Assembly (NCBI GenBank): GCA_964407665.1
Contig: CAYOWK010000023.1
Location: 1 to 62,344, forward strand
Direction: 5' to 3'
DNA from: CAYOWK01 sp964407665
GTDB taxonomy: Bacteria; Pseudomonadota; Alphaproteobacteria; Caulobacterales; Hyphomonadaceae
Length of the DNA stretch: 62,344 bases
The notes below the pieces were generated by a model. That model did no database searches. It saw only the letters and a list, made by a program, of their open reading frames with translations, and was not told the DNA's origin. Shown one piece after another: positions 1 to 8,521 of this stretch. The translations under genes were made by a program, and so were the position numbers. Positions within the stretch are counted from its first letter, which is position 1, and the number at the start of each line of letters is the position of its first letter.

Positions 1-153
1 GTTTGCGCCCAGCTTCGTGAGCGTGATGATGAAGACCAGAACGATGAATCCGACGAGCGCCAGCGCCATCCAGTGGCTGCGGCGGCGGCGCGCCTTCAGC
101 TCTTCAGCCGTGAAGGCAGGATGCTCGGGATCTTTGGGCAGGGGGGCGTTCAT
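1..153 (-). CDS. CoxF-like small membrane protein of the cytochrome oxidase cluster, 3' end cut by window
   Basis: The first 51 codons are visible, starting with ATG at 153 and running off the window at position 1. The protein opens with a polar stretch (MNAPLPKDPEHPAFTAEEL), then an Arg-rich patch (KARRRRSHW), then one hydrophobic segment at about residues 29-46. That gives one membrane segment with a positively charged N-terminal side facing the cytoplasm. Its ATG overlaps the ctaB stop by 4 bp (ATGA), so it is probably translationally coupled to ctaB. In Caulobacter-type genomes a short single-pass protein (CoxF-like) sits between ctaB and the copper chaperone ctaG, which fits this position. 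The assignment rests on synteny and topology, not on a catalytic motif. Confidence 0.7.
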   Translation of the reverse strand, partial: MNAPLPKDPEHPAFTAEELKARRRRSHWMALALVGFIVLVFIITLTKLGAN

Positions 154-1097
154 GCGATCCCCGGTGCAAGCATCGGTACGCTGTGTTCAATCAGCAGGGC
201 GGCGAACAGGCTGAACAGGTAGAGGATCGACACGCCGAACAGCGCGCGCGCGCGCGACAGATCCTGATTGGCGCCCGCATCCCCTGCCCGGCTCGCGAAG
301 ACGCGCACCGCCTGCCAGATGAACAGGGCGCCGCCGGCGATCGCGACCGCCAGATAGATATAGCCGCCCATGCCCATCGCGAAGGGGAACAGGCCGAAGG
401 CGGCCGAGATCAGGGTGTAGACCAGAATCTGGCGTCGCGTTTCAGCGGGGCCCTTGGTTACGGGAAGCATCGGCACGCCTGCCCGCTCGTACTGGCCGGA
501 TGTCCACAGCGACAGCGCCCAGAAGTGCGGCGGCGTCCAGAGGAAGATCACGCCAAACAGGATCCAGGCTTCGGGGGGGATCGAATTGGTTGCGGCGGCC
601 CAGCCGATGACAGGCGGGAACGCGCCGGCGGCTCCGCCGATGACAATATTCTGGTCGGTCGAGCGCTTGAGCCACATCGTGTAGATGACGGCGTAGAAGA
701 AGATCGAGAACGCCAGCAGTCCGGCGGCCAGCAGGTTGGCGGCGAGCGCCATCAGCGTAACGGAGAGGGCCGACATGATCAGCCCGAACGCCAGCGCGTC
801 AGGAGCTGAAACGAGTCCAGCGGGCACCGGCCGCAGCGCCGTGCGGGCCATCGTTGCGTCGATATCGGCGTCGTACCACATGTTGAGCGCGCCGGCCGCG
901 CCCGAACCCAGCGCCAGCGCGAAGATCGCGGCGGCGGCGGTAACCCAGTTCATGTCCTGGGGAGCTGCGACCAGACCGACAAGCGCCGTGAACACGACCA
1001 GCGTCATGACGCGTGGCTTCATCAGACGCACATAGTCCCGGGCCGTGGCGAAAGCCGCAGTCTCCTGAACGGTGGCGCTGATCGGGGCGGTGGTCAA
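150..1097 (-). CDS. ctaB: Protoheme IX farnesyltransferase (heme O synthase)
   Basis: This polytopic inner-membrane prenyltransferase adds a farnesyl group to heme b to make heme O, the precursor of heme A for cytochrome oxidase. Its 315 residues are usual for the family. The Mg-diphosphate binding motif NMWYDADID is at residues 72-80 (N72, D76, D80), followed by the family signature TALRPVP. About eight or nine hydrophobic segments are visible. It lies 81 bp downstream of ctaD on the same strand and overlaps the next small gene by 4 bp, so it belongs to the oxidase operon. The UbiA-superfamily relative at 12.9 kb shares the Asp-rich motif, but the neighbours separate the two roles. Confidence 0.96.
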   Translation of the reverse strand: MTTAPISATVQETAAFATARDYVRLMKPRVMTLVVFTALVGLVAAPQDMNWVTAAAAIFALALGSGAAGALNMWYDADIDATMARTALRPVPAGLVSAPDALAFGLIMSALSVTLMALAANLLAAGLLAFSIFFYAVIYTMWLKRSTDQNIVIGGAAGAFPPVIGWAAATNSIPPEAWILFGVIFLWTPPHFWALSLWTSGQYERAGVPMLPVTKGPAETRRQILVYTLISAAFGLFPFAMGMGGYIYLAVAIAGGALFIWQAVRVFASRAGDAGANQDLSRARALFGVSILYLFSLFAALLIEHSVPMLAPGIA

Positions 1098-1142
1098 AAC
1101 CTGATCCTTCTCTGTGGACGTCTCCCGGCCGCAAAGACCGGA

Positions 1143-1170
1143 CCGGCGCTCCCCGTCAGGGAAGCGCCGG
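1143..1170 (-). terminator. Stem-loop between ctaD and ctaB
   Basis: An inverted repeat pairs ccggcgct-ccc with ggg-a-agcgccgg around a short cgtca loop. It lies just after the ctaD stop and before ctaB. No real U tract follows, only GTCTTTG, so it is more likely a partial terminator or an mRNA-stabilising hairpin that lowers ctaB expression relative to ctaD. Confidence 0.45.
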
Positions 1171-1178
1171 GGCAGTTT

Positions 1179-2864
1179 CTACCGGACGCGCGGCAGGTCG
1201 TTGTACTGGTGGAACGGCGGCGGAGAAGACAGCGTCCACTCCAGCGTCGTGGCGCCCTCGCCCCACGGGTTCGCTTCGGCCTTCCGGCGGCGGATCATCG
1301 CTTCCACGATGCCGATCAGGAAGATGACCGTGGCGACGGCCGTGATGTAGTAGCCGTAGGTCGAGATCTTGTGCCAGTGCTCGAACGCCGGGGTGTAGTC
1401 GACGTAGCGGCGCGGCATGCCCTGAAGCCCGAGGAAGTGCTGCGGGAAGAAGATCAGGTTGGTGCCGATGAAGGTCAGCCAGAAGTGCAGACCGCCGATG
1501 AAGCCGTTGTACTTGATGCCCCACATCTTCTCGAACCAGTAGTACCAGCCGCAGAAGAGCGTGAAGACAGCGCCCAGCGAGAGCACGTAGTGGAAGTGCG
1601 CCACCACGTAGTAGGTGTCGTGCAGGTAGTGGTCGATGCCGGCGTTAGCCAGAACCACACCCGTGACGCCGCCCACCGTGAAGAGGAAGATGAAGCCGAT
1701 CGCCCAGAGCATGGGAACCTTGAAGTCGATCGAGCCGCCCCACATCGTGGCGATCCACGAGAAGATCTTCACGCCGGTTGGCACCGCGATGACCATTGTG
1801 GCTGCAACGAAGTAGGCCTTGAGGTCCGTGCTCATCCCGACCGTGTACATGTGGTGCGCCCACACGATGAAGCCGATGAAGCCGATCGCGACCATGGCGT
1901 AGGCCATTGCGAGATAGCCGAACACGGGCTTCTTCGAGAACGTCGACACGACATGGCTGACGATGCCGAAGCCCGGCAGGATCATGATGTACACTTCGGG
2001 GTGGCCGAAGAACCAGAACAGGTGCTGGAACATGATCGGGTCGCCGCCGCCGGCCGGAACGAAGAATTTCGAGCCGAAGTTGCGGTCGGTCAGCAGCATG
2101 GTCAGGGCGCCAGCGAGAACCGGCAGGGCCAGAACCAGCAGGAACGCCGTCACGAGAACCGACCAGGCGAACAGCGGCATCTTGTGGATCGTCATGCCCG
2201 GAGCGCGCATGTTCAGGATGGTCACTATGAAGTTGATCGCGCCCAGGATCGACGACATGCCGGCAAGGTGAAGCGACAGGATGACGAGGTCCATTGCCGG
2301 ACCGCCGTGACCGGCCAGCCCCGACAGAGGCGGATAGAGAACCCAGCCGCCGCCAAAGCCGGTCGCGTCGCCCGTCGCCTGCGCCGGAACGAACATCGAG
2401 ACGATGAGCAGCGTGAAGGACGCAGGCATCAGCCAGAACGAGATGTTGTTCATGCGCGGCATGGCCATGTCCGGCGCGCCAATCATCAGCGGAACGAACC
2501 AGTTGCCGAAGCCGCCGATCAGGGCGGGCATGACCATGAAGAAGATCATGATCAGGCCGTGCATGGTCGTGATCACGTTGTAGCTGTGCTCGTCGCCGAA
2601 CAGGCCGCCCATCGCCTTGCCGTCGAACAGCTGCAGGCCGGGGGCTTCAAGCTCAATCCGCATCAGGCCGGAGAAAACGAAGCCGATGATGCCCGCCATG
2701 AGCGCGAACAGCAGATAGAGCGTGCCGATATCCTTGTGGTTCGTAGAGAACAGCCAACGCGAGGGGCTGTACCACTTGGGATCGTCGTGATGCTCATGAC
2801 CGTGATCATCGTGCCCGTGGGCGTGATCGTGGGCCGGAGCATGAGCGTGAGTGTCCGTGGACAT
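1179..2864 (-). CDS. ctaD: Cytochrome c oxidase subunit I, aa3 type
   Basis: This is the catalytic heme-copper subunit of the terminal oxidase, which reduces oxygen to water and pumps protons. At 561 residues it has the usual length and about twelve membrane segments. Expected ligands are present: H102 (heme a), H288 and Y292 in GHPEVY, H337 and H338 in WAHHMYTVGM (CuB), and H423 and H425 in AHFHYVLSLG (heme a3 and heme a). The N-terminus is unusual. Residues 6-26 contain ten histidines interspersed with Asp, Ala and Gly before the conserved WLFSTNHKDIGTLY block. The gene follows ctaC by 20 bp on the same strand and is probably co-transcribed with it. Confidence 0.97.
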   Translation of the reverse strand: MSTDTHAHAPAHDHAHGHDDHGHEHHDDPKWYSPSRWLFSTNHKDIGTLYLLFALMAGIIGFVFSGLMRIELEAPGLQLFDGKAMGGLFGDEHSYNVITTMHGLIMIFFMVMPALIGGFGNWFVPLMIGAPDMAMPRMNNISFWLMPASFTLLIVSMFVPAQATGDATGFGGGWVLYPPLSGLAGHGGPAMDLVILSLHLAGMSSILGAINFIVTILNMRAPGMTIHKMPLFAWSVLVTAFLLVLALPVLAGALTMLLTDRNFGSKFFVPAGGGDPIMFQHLFWFFGHPEVYIMILPGFGIVSHVVSTFSKKPVFGYLAMAYAMVAIGFIGFIVWAHHMYTVGMSTDLKAYFVAATMVIAVPTGVKIFSWIATMWGGSIDFKVPMLWAIGFIFLFTVGGVTGVVLANAGIDHYLHDTYYVVAHFHYVLSLGAVFTLFCGWYYWFEKMWGIKYNGFIGGLHFWLTFIGTNLIFFPQHFLGLQGMPRRYVDYTPAFEHWHKISTYGYYITAVATVIFLIGIVEAMIRRRKAEANPWGEGATTLEWTLSSPPPFHQYNDLPRVR

Positions 2865-2884
2865 CTTTTAGGCTCCCTGGAAAC

Positions 2885-3757
2885 CTAGTTCGCCGAGGCG
2901 ACTTGCGGCGCCGTCAGAGGTTGAACCTGATCGAGGTAGGCGCGCGCATCGGAGATCGAAGTGGAAGCACGCTTCAGCCACTCTTCGTATTGGGCCTGCG
3001 GCAGAACCCGCAGTTCGATCGGCATGTACGCGTGACGGACGCCGCAGAGTTCCGAGCACTGGCCGTAGTACACGCCGGGTGTGTCGATCTTGAAGAAGAC
3101 CTGGTTCAGGCGACCGGGAACCGCGTCGATCTTGATGGCGGCGGCGGGCATCGCGAACGAGTGGATCACGTCGGACGCGGAGACCGAAACCCGGATATAC
3201 TTGCTGGCCGGCACGACCATCGGATTGTCGACTGACAACTGGGGGACCTGGCCCGGCTTGAGCATGTCCGCAGGGACCATGTTCGAGTCGTACTCGAGCG
3301 CTTCGTCGCCCTCGCCGTAGATGTAGCTCCAGAACCACTGGCGGCCATAGACCTTCACGTCGACCACTTCGGTCTCGGCGACGTCAGGCATCACCTCTTC
3401 GGCGTAGAGCAGCGGGAAGGACTTGAAGGCGATGGCGACGAGAATCAGGACCGGCAGCACGGTCCAGGCAATCTCGACCGCGGTGTTGTGGCTGAACTTC
3501 CGCGCGACGGGATTGGCCTTGCGGTTGTATCGAACCATGACCCAAAGCAGCAGGGCCATCACGAAGACGGTGATGCCCGTGATGATCCACATCAGCATCG
3601 CGTGGAAATCGTGCACCATCTGGGCAGTTTCGGTCATCGCCGGCTGCATCCATATGGCGCCATCGACCGGCTGGCCGGGCGTCTGGGCGGATGCCGCGCC
3701 CGCAGACGCGAGGGCAAGCGCGCCAAGACTCAGGCTCTTGAAAGCTCTGTTGCGCAT
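2885..3757 (-). CDS. ctaC: Cytochrome c oxidase subunit II (CuA subunit)
   Basis: This subunit accepts electrons from cytochrome c through the binuclear CuA centre. The ATG at 3757 is preferred over a start 120 bp upstream. It has an AGGAGG ribosome site 13 bases ahead and opens directly with a signal peptide (MRNRAFKSLSLGALALASAG, cleavage near residue 24). Two membrane segments follow, then the periplasmic cupredoxin domain. The CuA ligands are H199, C234, E236, C238, H242 and M245 within QCSELCGVRHAYM. At 290 residues it is of family length. It is the first gene of the ctaC-ctaD-ctaB run. A 170-bp divergent spacer to the TPR gene holds its promoter. Confidence 0.96.
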   Translation of the reverse strand: MRNRAFKSLSLGALALASAGAASAQTPGQPVDGAIWMQPAMTETAQMVHDFHAMLMWIITGITVFVMALLLWVMVRYNRKANPVARKFSHNTAVEIAWTVLPVLILVAIAFKSFPLLYAEEVMPDVAETEVVDVKVYGRQWFWSYIYGEGDEALEYDSNMVPADMLKPGQVPQLSVDNPMVVPASKYIRVSVSASDVIHSFAMPAAAIKIDAVPGRLNQVFFKIDTPGVYYGQCSELCGVRHAYMPIELRVLPQAQYEEWLKRASTSISDARAYLDQVQPLTAPQVASAN

Positions 3758-3927
3758 GACTGGCCGCGTCCTCCTGTCAGACAGATGAAATTGAGGCTTT
3801 AACGTGGTATACGCTAATCTTCCACCGCCGCCCGGCTGGTCACTGCGAGCATAGTGTCGCAGCTTGATCAGACTCAACCCGGCGCGCCGTATAGCTGTCG
3901 CTACTCGAGCATGAAGGGATTGGGAAG

Positions 3928-4506
3928 ATGATTAAGAAACCTGAAATCGTGGGTATTCTGGCCTTCGCTTCGCTTTTGGCTGCAGCCCCTCAGGCGCATG
4001 CCGCAGTCACCGTTTACGGCAACGGTCTGGGACGCGACTGCTATGTGGCGGTGAAGGAAGAACGAGTGGCGTTCCTGCGGGCCCGAGACATCTGCGACCT
4101 CGCCCTGATCGAGGAACAGATGAACAGCCGCGACCGCGCTGCGACCTACATCAACCGCGGCATCCTCTACATGCGGCAGAAGCAGAACGACCGGGCGCTG
4201 GACGATTATGAGCGCGCCATCCGCCTGAAACCTGACCTCGCCGAAGCGCACATCAACCGGGGCGCCGCCCTCTTCGCACTCGGTGAGTTCGAGGAGGCGA
4301 TGAACGCCATCAACGCCGGAATGACGACCAAGGACCCCGACGCGAAGGCCGTCGGCCACTACAACCGGGGCCTGCTGCACGAACGGGCCGGCGACGTGAC
4401 GGCCGCATACTACGACTACAAAGCGGCCCTCGAGCTCCGCCCGGAATTCAAGGAAGCCGCCACGGCGCTGACGAGATTCCAGGTACAGGTTGTTCCGGCG
4501 TCCTGA
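3928..4506 (+). CDS. Periplasmic TPR-repeat protein
   Basis: This 192-residue exported protein has a signal peptide ending near AQAHA (about residue 26). At least three tetratricopeptide-like units lie between about residues 70 and 185: AATYINRGILYMRQKQNDRA, AHINRGAALFALGEFEEAM and GHYNRGLLHERAGDVTAAY. It contains two cysteines (in RDCYV and DICDL) before the repeats, which could form a disulfide in the periplasm. TPR arrays usually act as protein-binding scaffolds, but no specific partner can be read from the sequence. It is divergent from ctaC and 45 bp upstream of tldD on the same strand. I recognise only the fold, not the specific function. Confidence 0.85.
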   Translation: MIKKPEIVGILAFASLLAAAPQAHAAVTVYGNGLGRDCYVAVKEERVAFLRARDICDLALIEEQMNSRDRAATYINRGILYMRQKQNDRALDDYERAIRLKPDLAEAHINRGAALFALGEFEEAMNAINAGMTTKDPDAKAVGHYNRGLLHERAGDVTAAYYDYKAALELRPEFKEAATALTRFQVQVVPAS

Positions 4507-4551
4507 CGGCGCCATCTGTAACGCGTACGACAACCCAGCAGGAGCCCGCCC

Positions 4552-5967
4552 ATGAGCGAGAGCCTTATCCAGTCGATCGGACCCGGGGTCGAAACGGCCG
4601 CCCGGATTCTCGACGAGGCGCTCCTCGGGGCGGAGGACGGCGAAATCTATGTCGAATCAGTCCGCTCGGAGAGCTTCCTGTTTGATGACGGGCGCCTGAA
4701 GTCGGCCTCCTTCGATACCGGTCAGGGCTTTGGCCTGCGGGTCGTCTCGGGCGAAACGACCGGCTATGCGCACGCAAGCGAAGTCTCCGAGGCTGCCCTC
4801 CGGCGGGCTGCGGACGCTGCGTCTGCCGCCAAGCGGGGCCGGTCCGGAACGCTGGACGTGGGCCCTGCCCTCACAAACCGCCGGCTTTATGATGATATCG
4901 ATCCGACGTCGGGGCCGGATTTCTCCGTGAAGACAGGCCTTCTGGCCGAAATCGACGCCTGGTGCCGCGCACGGGATCCGCGCGTGGTGCAGGTATCTGT
5001 GTCGCTGGCCGGGAGCCGGACCGCCGTGGAGATCGTCCGGTCGGGCGGCGCGACCATTTCCGAGGCCCGGCCGCTGGTCAGGCTCAACGTGTCGGTCACC
5101 ATGGAGAAGGCCGGACGTCGCGAAACCGGGTCAGCCGGCGCGGGCGGACGCGCCTCCTACGTGGAATGGATCCAGCCGGACCGCTGGAAGGCCCTCGCTG
5201 AGCGGGCGATTCGCAAGGCCGAAATCAACCTTGAGGCGATCCCCGCCCCCGGCGGCGAGATGGAAGTGGCGCTCGGGCCGGGCTGGACCGGCGTGCTGCT
5301 GCACGAGGCCGTCGGCCACGGGCTGGAGGGCGACTTCAACCGCAAGGGATCATCGGTTTACTCCGGCAAGATCGGCGAGCAGGTCATGGCCAAAGGCGTG
5401 ACCATCGTGGACGACGGCGCCATCGCCAACCGGCGCGGCTCCCTGTCGTTCGACGACGAGGGCACGCCGACCCAGCGCACCGTTCTGGTCGAGGACGGCG
5501 TCCTCAAGGGCTACATGCAGGACCGCATGAACGCCCGCCTGATGGGCGTCACGCCCACCGGCAATGGCCGCCGCGAAAGCTACGCCAACAGCCCGATGCC
5601 TCGCATGACCAACACCGTGATGCTCGGCGGCAACCATGATCCGGACGAGATCGTCCGCTCGATCAAGCGCGGCATCTGGGCCGTCGACTTCGGCGGCGGT
5701 CAGGTCGACATCACCAACGGCCAGTTCGTCTTCCAGTGCACCGAGGCCTACATGGTCGAGGACGGCAAGGTCGGCGCGCCGGTCAAGAACGCCACTCTCA
5801 TCGGTCACGGCCCGACCGTCCTGAACCAGATCTCCATGATCGGAAACGACTTCGCGATGGACGACGGCGTCGGCACCTGCGGCAAGGCAGGTCAGTCGGT
5901 CCCCGTCGGCGTCGGCCAGCCTTCCATCCGCATCGACCGCATCACGGTCGGCGGCGCATCCATATAG
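4552..5967 (+). CDS. tldD: TldD family metallopeptidase
   Basis: TldD-type proteases, usually working with TldE/PmbA, act in peptide-antibiotic maturation, CcdA degradation and clearance of short unfolded peptides. The zinc motif HEAVGHGLEGDF is at residues 251-262 (H251, E252, H256). The distal cysteine ligand expected in TldD is probably C443 in GTCGKAGQ. At 471 residues it is full length. A ribosome site (AGGAGCCC) precedes the ATG. No pmbA partner lies in the window. The rhodanese gene starts 12 bp after the stop, so the two are probably co-transcribed. Confidence 0.94.
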   Translation: MSESLIQSIGPGVETAARILDEALLGAEDGEIYVESVRSESFLFDDGRLKSASFDTGQGFGLRVVSGETTGYAHASEVSEAALRRAADAASAAKRGRSGTLDVGPALTNRRLYDDIDPTSGPDFSVKTGLLAEIDAWCRARDPRVVQVSVSLAGSRTAVEIVRSGGATISEARPLVRLNVSVTMEKAGRRETGSAGAGGRASYVEWIQPDRWKALAERAIRKAEINLEAIPAPGGEMEVALGPGWTGVLLHEAVGHGLEGDFNRKGSSVYSGKIGEQVMAKGVTIVDDGAIANRRGSLSFDDEGTPTQRTVLVEDGVLKGYMQDRMNARLMGVTPTGNGRRESYANSPMPRMTNTVMLGGNHDPDEIVRSIKRGIWAVDFGGGQVDITNGQFVFQCTEAYMVEDGKVGAPVKNATLIGHGPTVLNQISMIGNDFAMDDGVGTCGKAGQSVPVGVGQPSIRIDRITVGGASI

Positions 5968-5979
5968 AAGGGTCATGCC

Positions 5980-6417
5980 ATGAGACTTGCCGCCATCGCC
6001 CTGCTCGCGGGCCTGATCGCATCCCCGGCCTTCGCCGATCCGCAGACGGCAGGCAGCGCCCCGGCGTTCACCACCGTCTCGTCCAAATCCTTCGCCGCAA
6101 ACCCCGGCGGCGCGGTTCTGATCGACGTCCGCGAGCCCTCCGAATGGGCGCAGACCGGCGTCCCCAAGGACTCGGTCGGGATTTCGGTCAGCCGCCCCGA
6201 CTTCGTCGCCGAGGTGCTCAAGGCTGCGGGCGGCGACAAGTCGAAGCCGGTCGCGGTGTTCTGCCGCTCGGGCAATCGCTCCGTGAAGGCCGCCAACACG
6301 CTTCTGGAGGCCGGCTTCACCAACGTCACCAATATCGGCGACGGCTGGATCGGCCGCGAAGGCGTCGGGGCCGGCTGGGGTCCGCTGAACCTGCCGAAAC
6401 AGGCCGCGCCGAACTAA
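5980..6417 (+). CDS. Periplasmic rhodanese-like sulfurtransferase
   Basis: This is a 145-residue single-domain rhodanese with an N-terminal signal peptide (cleavage after about ASPAFA, residue 19). The rhodanese core includes AVLIDVREPSEWAQTG at about residues 45-60. The active-site loop CRSGNRS has its cysteine at C95, which would carry a persulfide. The substrate is not predictable. The protein ends in a short tail after GWGPLN. It follows tldD by 12 bp and is followed by a strong bidirectional terminator, so it closes this transcription unit. Confidence 0.9.
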   Translation: MRLAAIALLAGLIASPAFADPQTAGSAPAFTTVSSKSFAANPGGAVLIDVREPSEWAQTGVPKDSVGISVSRPDFVAEVLKAAGGDKSKPVAVFCRSGNRSVKAANTLLEAGFTNVTNIGDGWIGREGVGAGWGPLNLPKQAAPN

Positions 6418-6454
6418 GCGGCAGGCGACGGGCTCTCACAGCCCCCGAACAGAC

Positions 6455-6484
6455 AAAGGGCCGGCTGCATCAGCCGGCCCTTTT
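6455..6484. terminator. Bidirectional intrinsic terminator between rhodanese and POT transporter genes
   Basis: A perfect 13-bp stem (aaagggccggctg with cagccggcccttt) has a three-base loop. The + strand exits into TTTTCC and the minus strand into TTTGTC. It lies between two convergent genes, so it can stop transcription from both sides. Confidence 0.9.
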
Positions 6485-6486
6485 CC

Positions 6487-8325
6487 TTATTCCGCCGGCG
6501 TCTCTGCCGCCTTCGGCTTCTCGCCAATATGGGCAAGCTTGTTGAGGAAGGGGCTGGCGATCCCCAGCGCAACACCGATCCCGACGCCCCACCACCCGAT
6601 CTGGGTGAACACGTCGACATAGGTGTCGAGCGCCTTCTGGGGATCGAGCACCTGCCCACCCACGGTCTCCTGCGCCGTCAGCTTTGACACCTGCGCCGCG
6701 AGCATCTGCGCCAGCGAAGACCCGAGGAACCAGGTCGCCATCATCGTGGCCGCCACCGGCGCCGGGGTCAGCTTGGTCATCGCGGACAGCCCCACGGGCG
6801 ACAGGAACAGCTCCCCGGTGGTGTGCAGCAGGTACAGCAGCACGAGGAAGATCAGCGGCACCTTGGCGCTCTCGTCTGCGAACTGCGCGCCCCAGACCAG
6901 AACGAGGAATCCCGCTCCGACCTGGATGATGCCCAGCGCGAACTTGGCCGCATCGCCCGGATCCCGCTTGTTCTTTTCCAGCCACGTCCACATGGCTGCG
7001 AACAGGGGCGCGAAGATCAGGATGAAGGCGCCGTTGAAGCTCTGCGTCTGGCCGGACGTGACCGAGAAGAACCCGTCTGACGGAAGCTGTGTCGAGCGTT
7101 CCGAGAACTGCGAAAGGGCCGATCCCGCCAGCTCGAACAGTGTGAAGAACACCACCGACCCGGCGACCAGGATCAGCGCCAGAATGAGCTTGGCGCTCTC
7201 CGCCCAGGTGCACTTCCGAACCATGTAGATGATGAAGAAGGCCACGATCAGGGCCGAGCACACTGTCAGCGTGACGTTGACCACCTGTTCGCGCTGCACC
7301 AGCCACCACACGCCGATCACCGACAGCGCGCCGAGGATGTAGATGATCCACTCGCGGTTGAGAGGCCCAAGCACGGGCCGGGTCAGCATTTCGGGATTGG
7401 GCGGGTTGCCGATCTCTGCAGGCAACTGCGCCGGGCCAGGGAGGAAGAACAGCAGCCGCTTGCGGACGAATACGAGCCATCCGAGCGCCATTCCCAGGCC
7501 GGCAAGGCCAAAGCCCCAACCCCAGCCGTAGGTCGCGCCAACCCCCGCGCAGAGCACCTGCGCCCAGAACGCGCCGAGGTTGATGCCGAAATAGTAGAGC
7601 GTGAAGCCGGCGTCGCGGCGCGGGTCTTCCTTCGTGTAGAGCTGCCCGACGATCGTGGAGATGTTGGCCTTCAGGAAGCCGACCCCCATGATGATCAGCG
7701 CCAGCGCGACATAGAAGATGTTGATGAAGAGCGGGATCTGCCCTTCCTTGCGGGTCGTGTAGCCGTCGATTTCCGCCGTGTCGGGATTGTCCTTGAGCAC
7801 GACGTCCGGTAGCGCCGATGTCGCCGGCAGGTTGTTGATGGCGATGCCGCCTTCTGCCGGGCTGATCGTGTAGCGCTCGCCGTCCACCTCAAGCCATGTC
7901 TGGCGCAGGTTCTGGCGGCCTTCCGAAACGAACGGATAGTCCTGGCCCTGGTAGGTCAGGATCTCCTGAACCGGCTTCTGCTCGATCGCCATGGCGAGGT
8001 GCCCGGCCACCAGCAGCAGCGCGCCATACGCGATAGCCTTCTTGGTGCCGAGATAGCGGTCGGCCAGCATGCCGCCGATCAGCGGCAGCAAGTAAACGAG
8101 GGAAGTGTAGGCGCCGTACTGGCCGTTCGCGACCCCGTCGTTGAACAGGAAGTGCTGGGTCATGTAGGCGACCAGGATGGTCCGCATCCCGTAGTAGGAG
8201 AACCGCTCCCACATCTCGGTGAAGAACAGGATGTGCATCCCCTTGGGATGCTTCTGAAGCTGCAGGAAGACGGGCACGCCCGTCAGAACCGTGATCACGA
8301 TCCCGATTGCGACGACGATATCCAT
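6487..8325 (-). CDS. POT/PTR2 family proton-dependent oligopeptide transporter
   Basis: This is an inner-membrane symporter taking up di- or tripeptides with protons. The ATG at 8325 (MDIVVAIGIV) is preferred because GAGGGG sits 8 bases upstream; a GTG 36 bases earlier has no such site. The family motif EMWERFSYYG is at about residues 37-46, and LYYFGINLGAF is the PTR2 signature. About fourteen hydrophobic segments are present, and the protein has 612 residues. An extra polar region of roughly 75 residues (from IEQKPVQEIL to TTRKEGQIPLF) separates early helices and would face the periplasm. The gene is divergent from the receptor-like gene at 8522, which suggests an outer/inner membrane uptake pair. 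Confidence 0.93.
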   Translation of the reverse strand: MDIVVAIGIVITVLTGVPVFLQLQKHPKGMHILFFTEMWERFSYYGMRTILVAYMTQHFLFNDGVANGQYGAYTSLVYLLPLIGGMLADRYLGTKKAIAYGALLLVAGHLAMAIEQKPVQEILTYQGQDYPFVSEGRQNLRQTWLEVDGERYTISPAEGGIAINNLPATSALPDVVLKDNPDTAEIDGYTTRKEGQIPLFINIFYVALALIIMGVGFLKANISTIVGQLYTKEDPRRDAGFTLYYFGINLGAFWAQVLCAGVGATYGWGWGFGLAGLGMALGWLVFVRKRLLFFLPGPAQLPAEIGNPPNPEMLTRPVLGPLNREWIIYILGALSVIGVWWLVQREQVVNVTLTVCSALIVAFFIIYMVRKCTWAESAKLILALILVAGSVVFFTLFELAGSALSQFSERSTQLPSDGFFSVTSGQTQSFNGAFILIFAPLFAAMWTWLEKNKRDPGDAAKFALGIIQVGAGFLVLVWGAQFADESAKVPLIFLVLLYLLHTTGELFLSPVGLSAMTKLTPAPVAATMMATWFLGSSLAQMLAAQVSKLTAQETVGGQVLDPQKALDTYVDVFTQIGWWGVGIGVALGIASPFLNKLAHIGEKPKAAETPAE

Positions 8326-8521
8326 GCAGCCCCTCGCACACGAAAGGCGGGACATGATCACGCTATTTCGTCCGGCTCAAGCCGACAGGCCGGCCTCCAT
8401 GGCGTTTTGACGAAAAGCAGGCGCCGCCCTGCCCGGATCACGGCTCCTTGAGATCGTCTGGTAACGCTTGGTCAACCCGGAGCTATTCCATTAACCAACA
8501 GGGCCGGAGGACAATTGCGAC

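Noticed and set aside
1209..2888. A 559-codon open frame on the + strand
   Set aside because: It is fully antisense to ctaD, whose heme and copper ligands are all present. The product has no recognisable fold.
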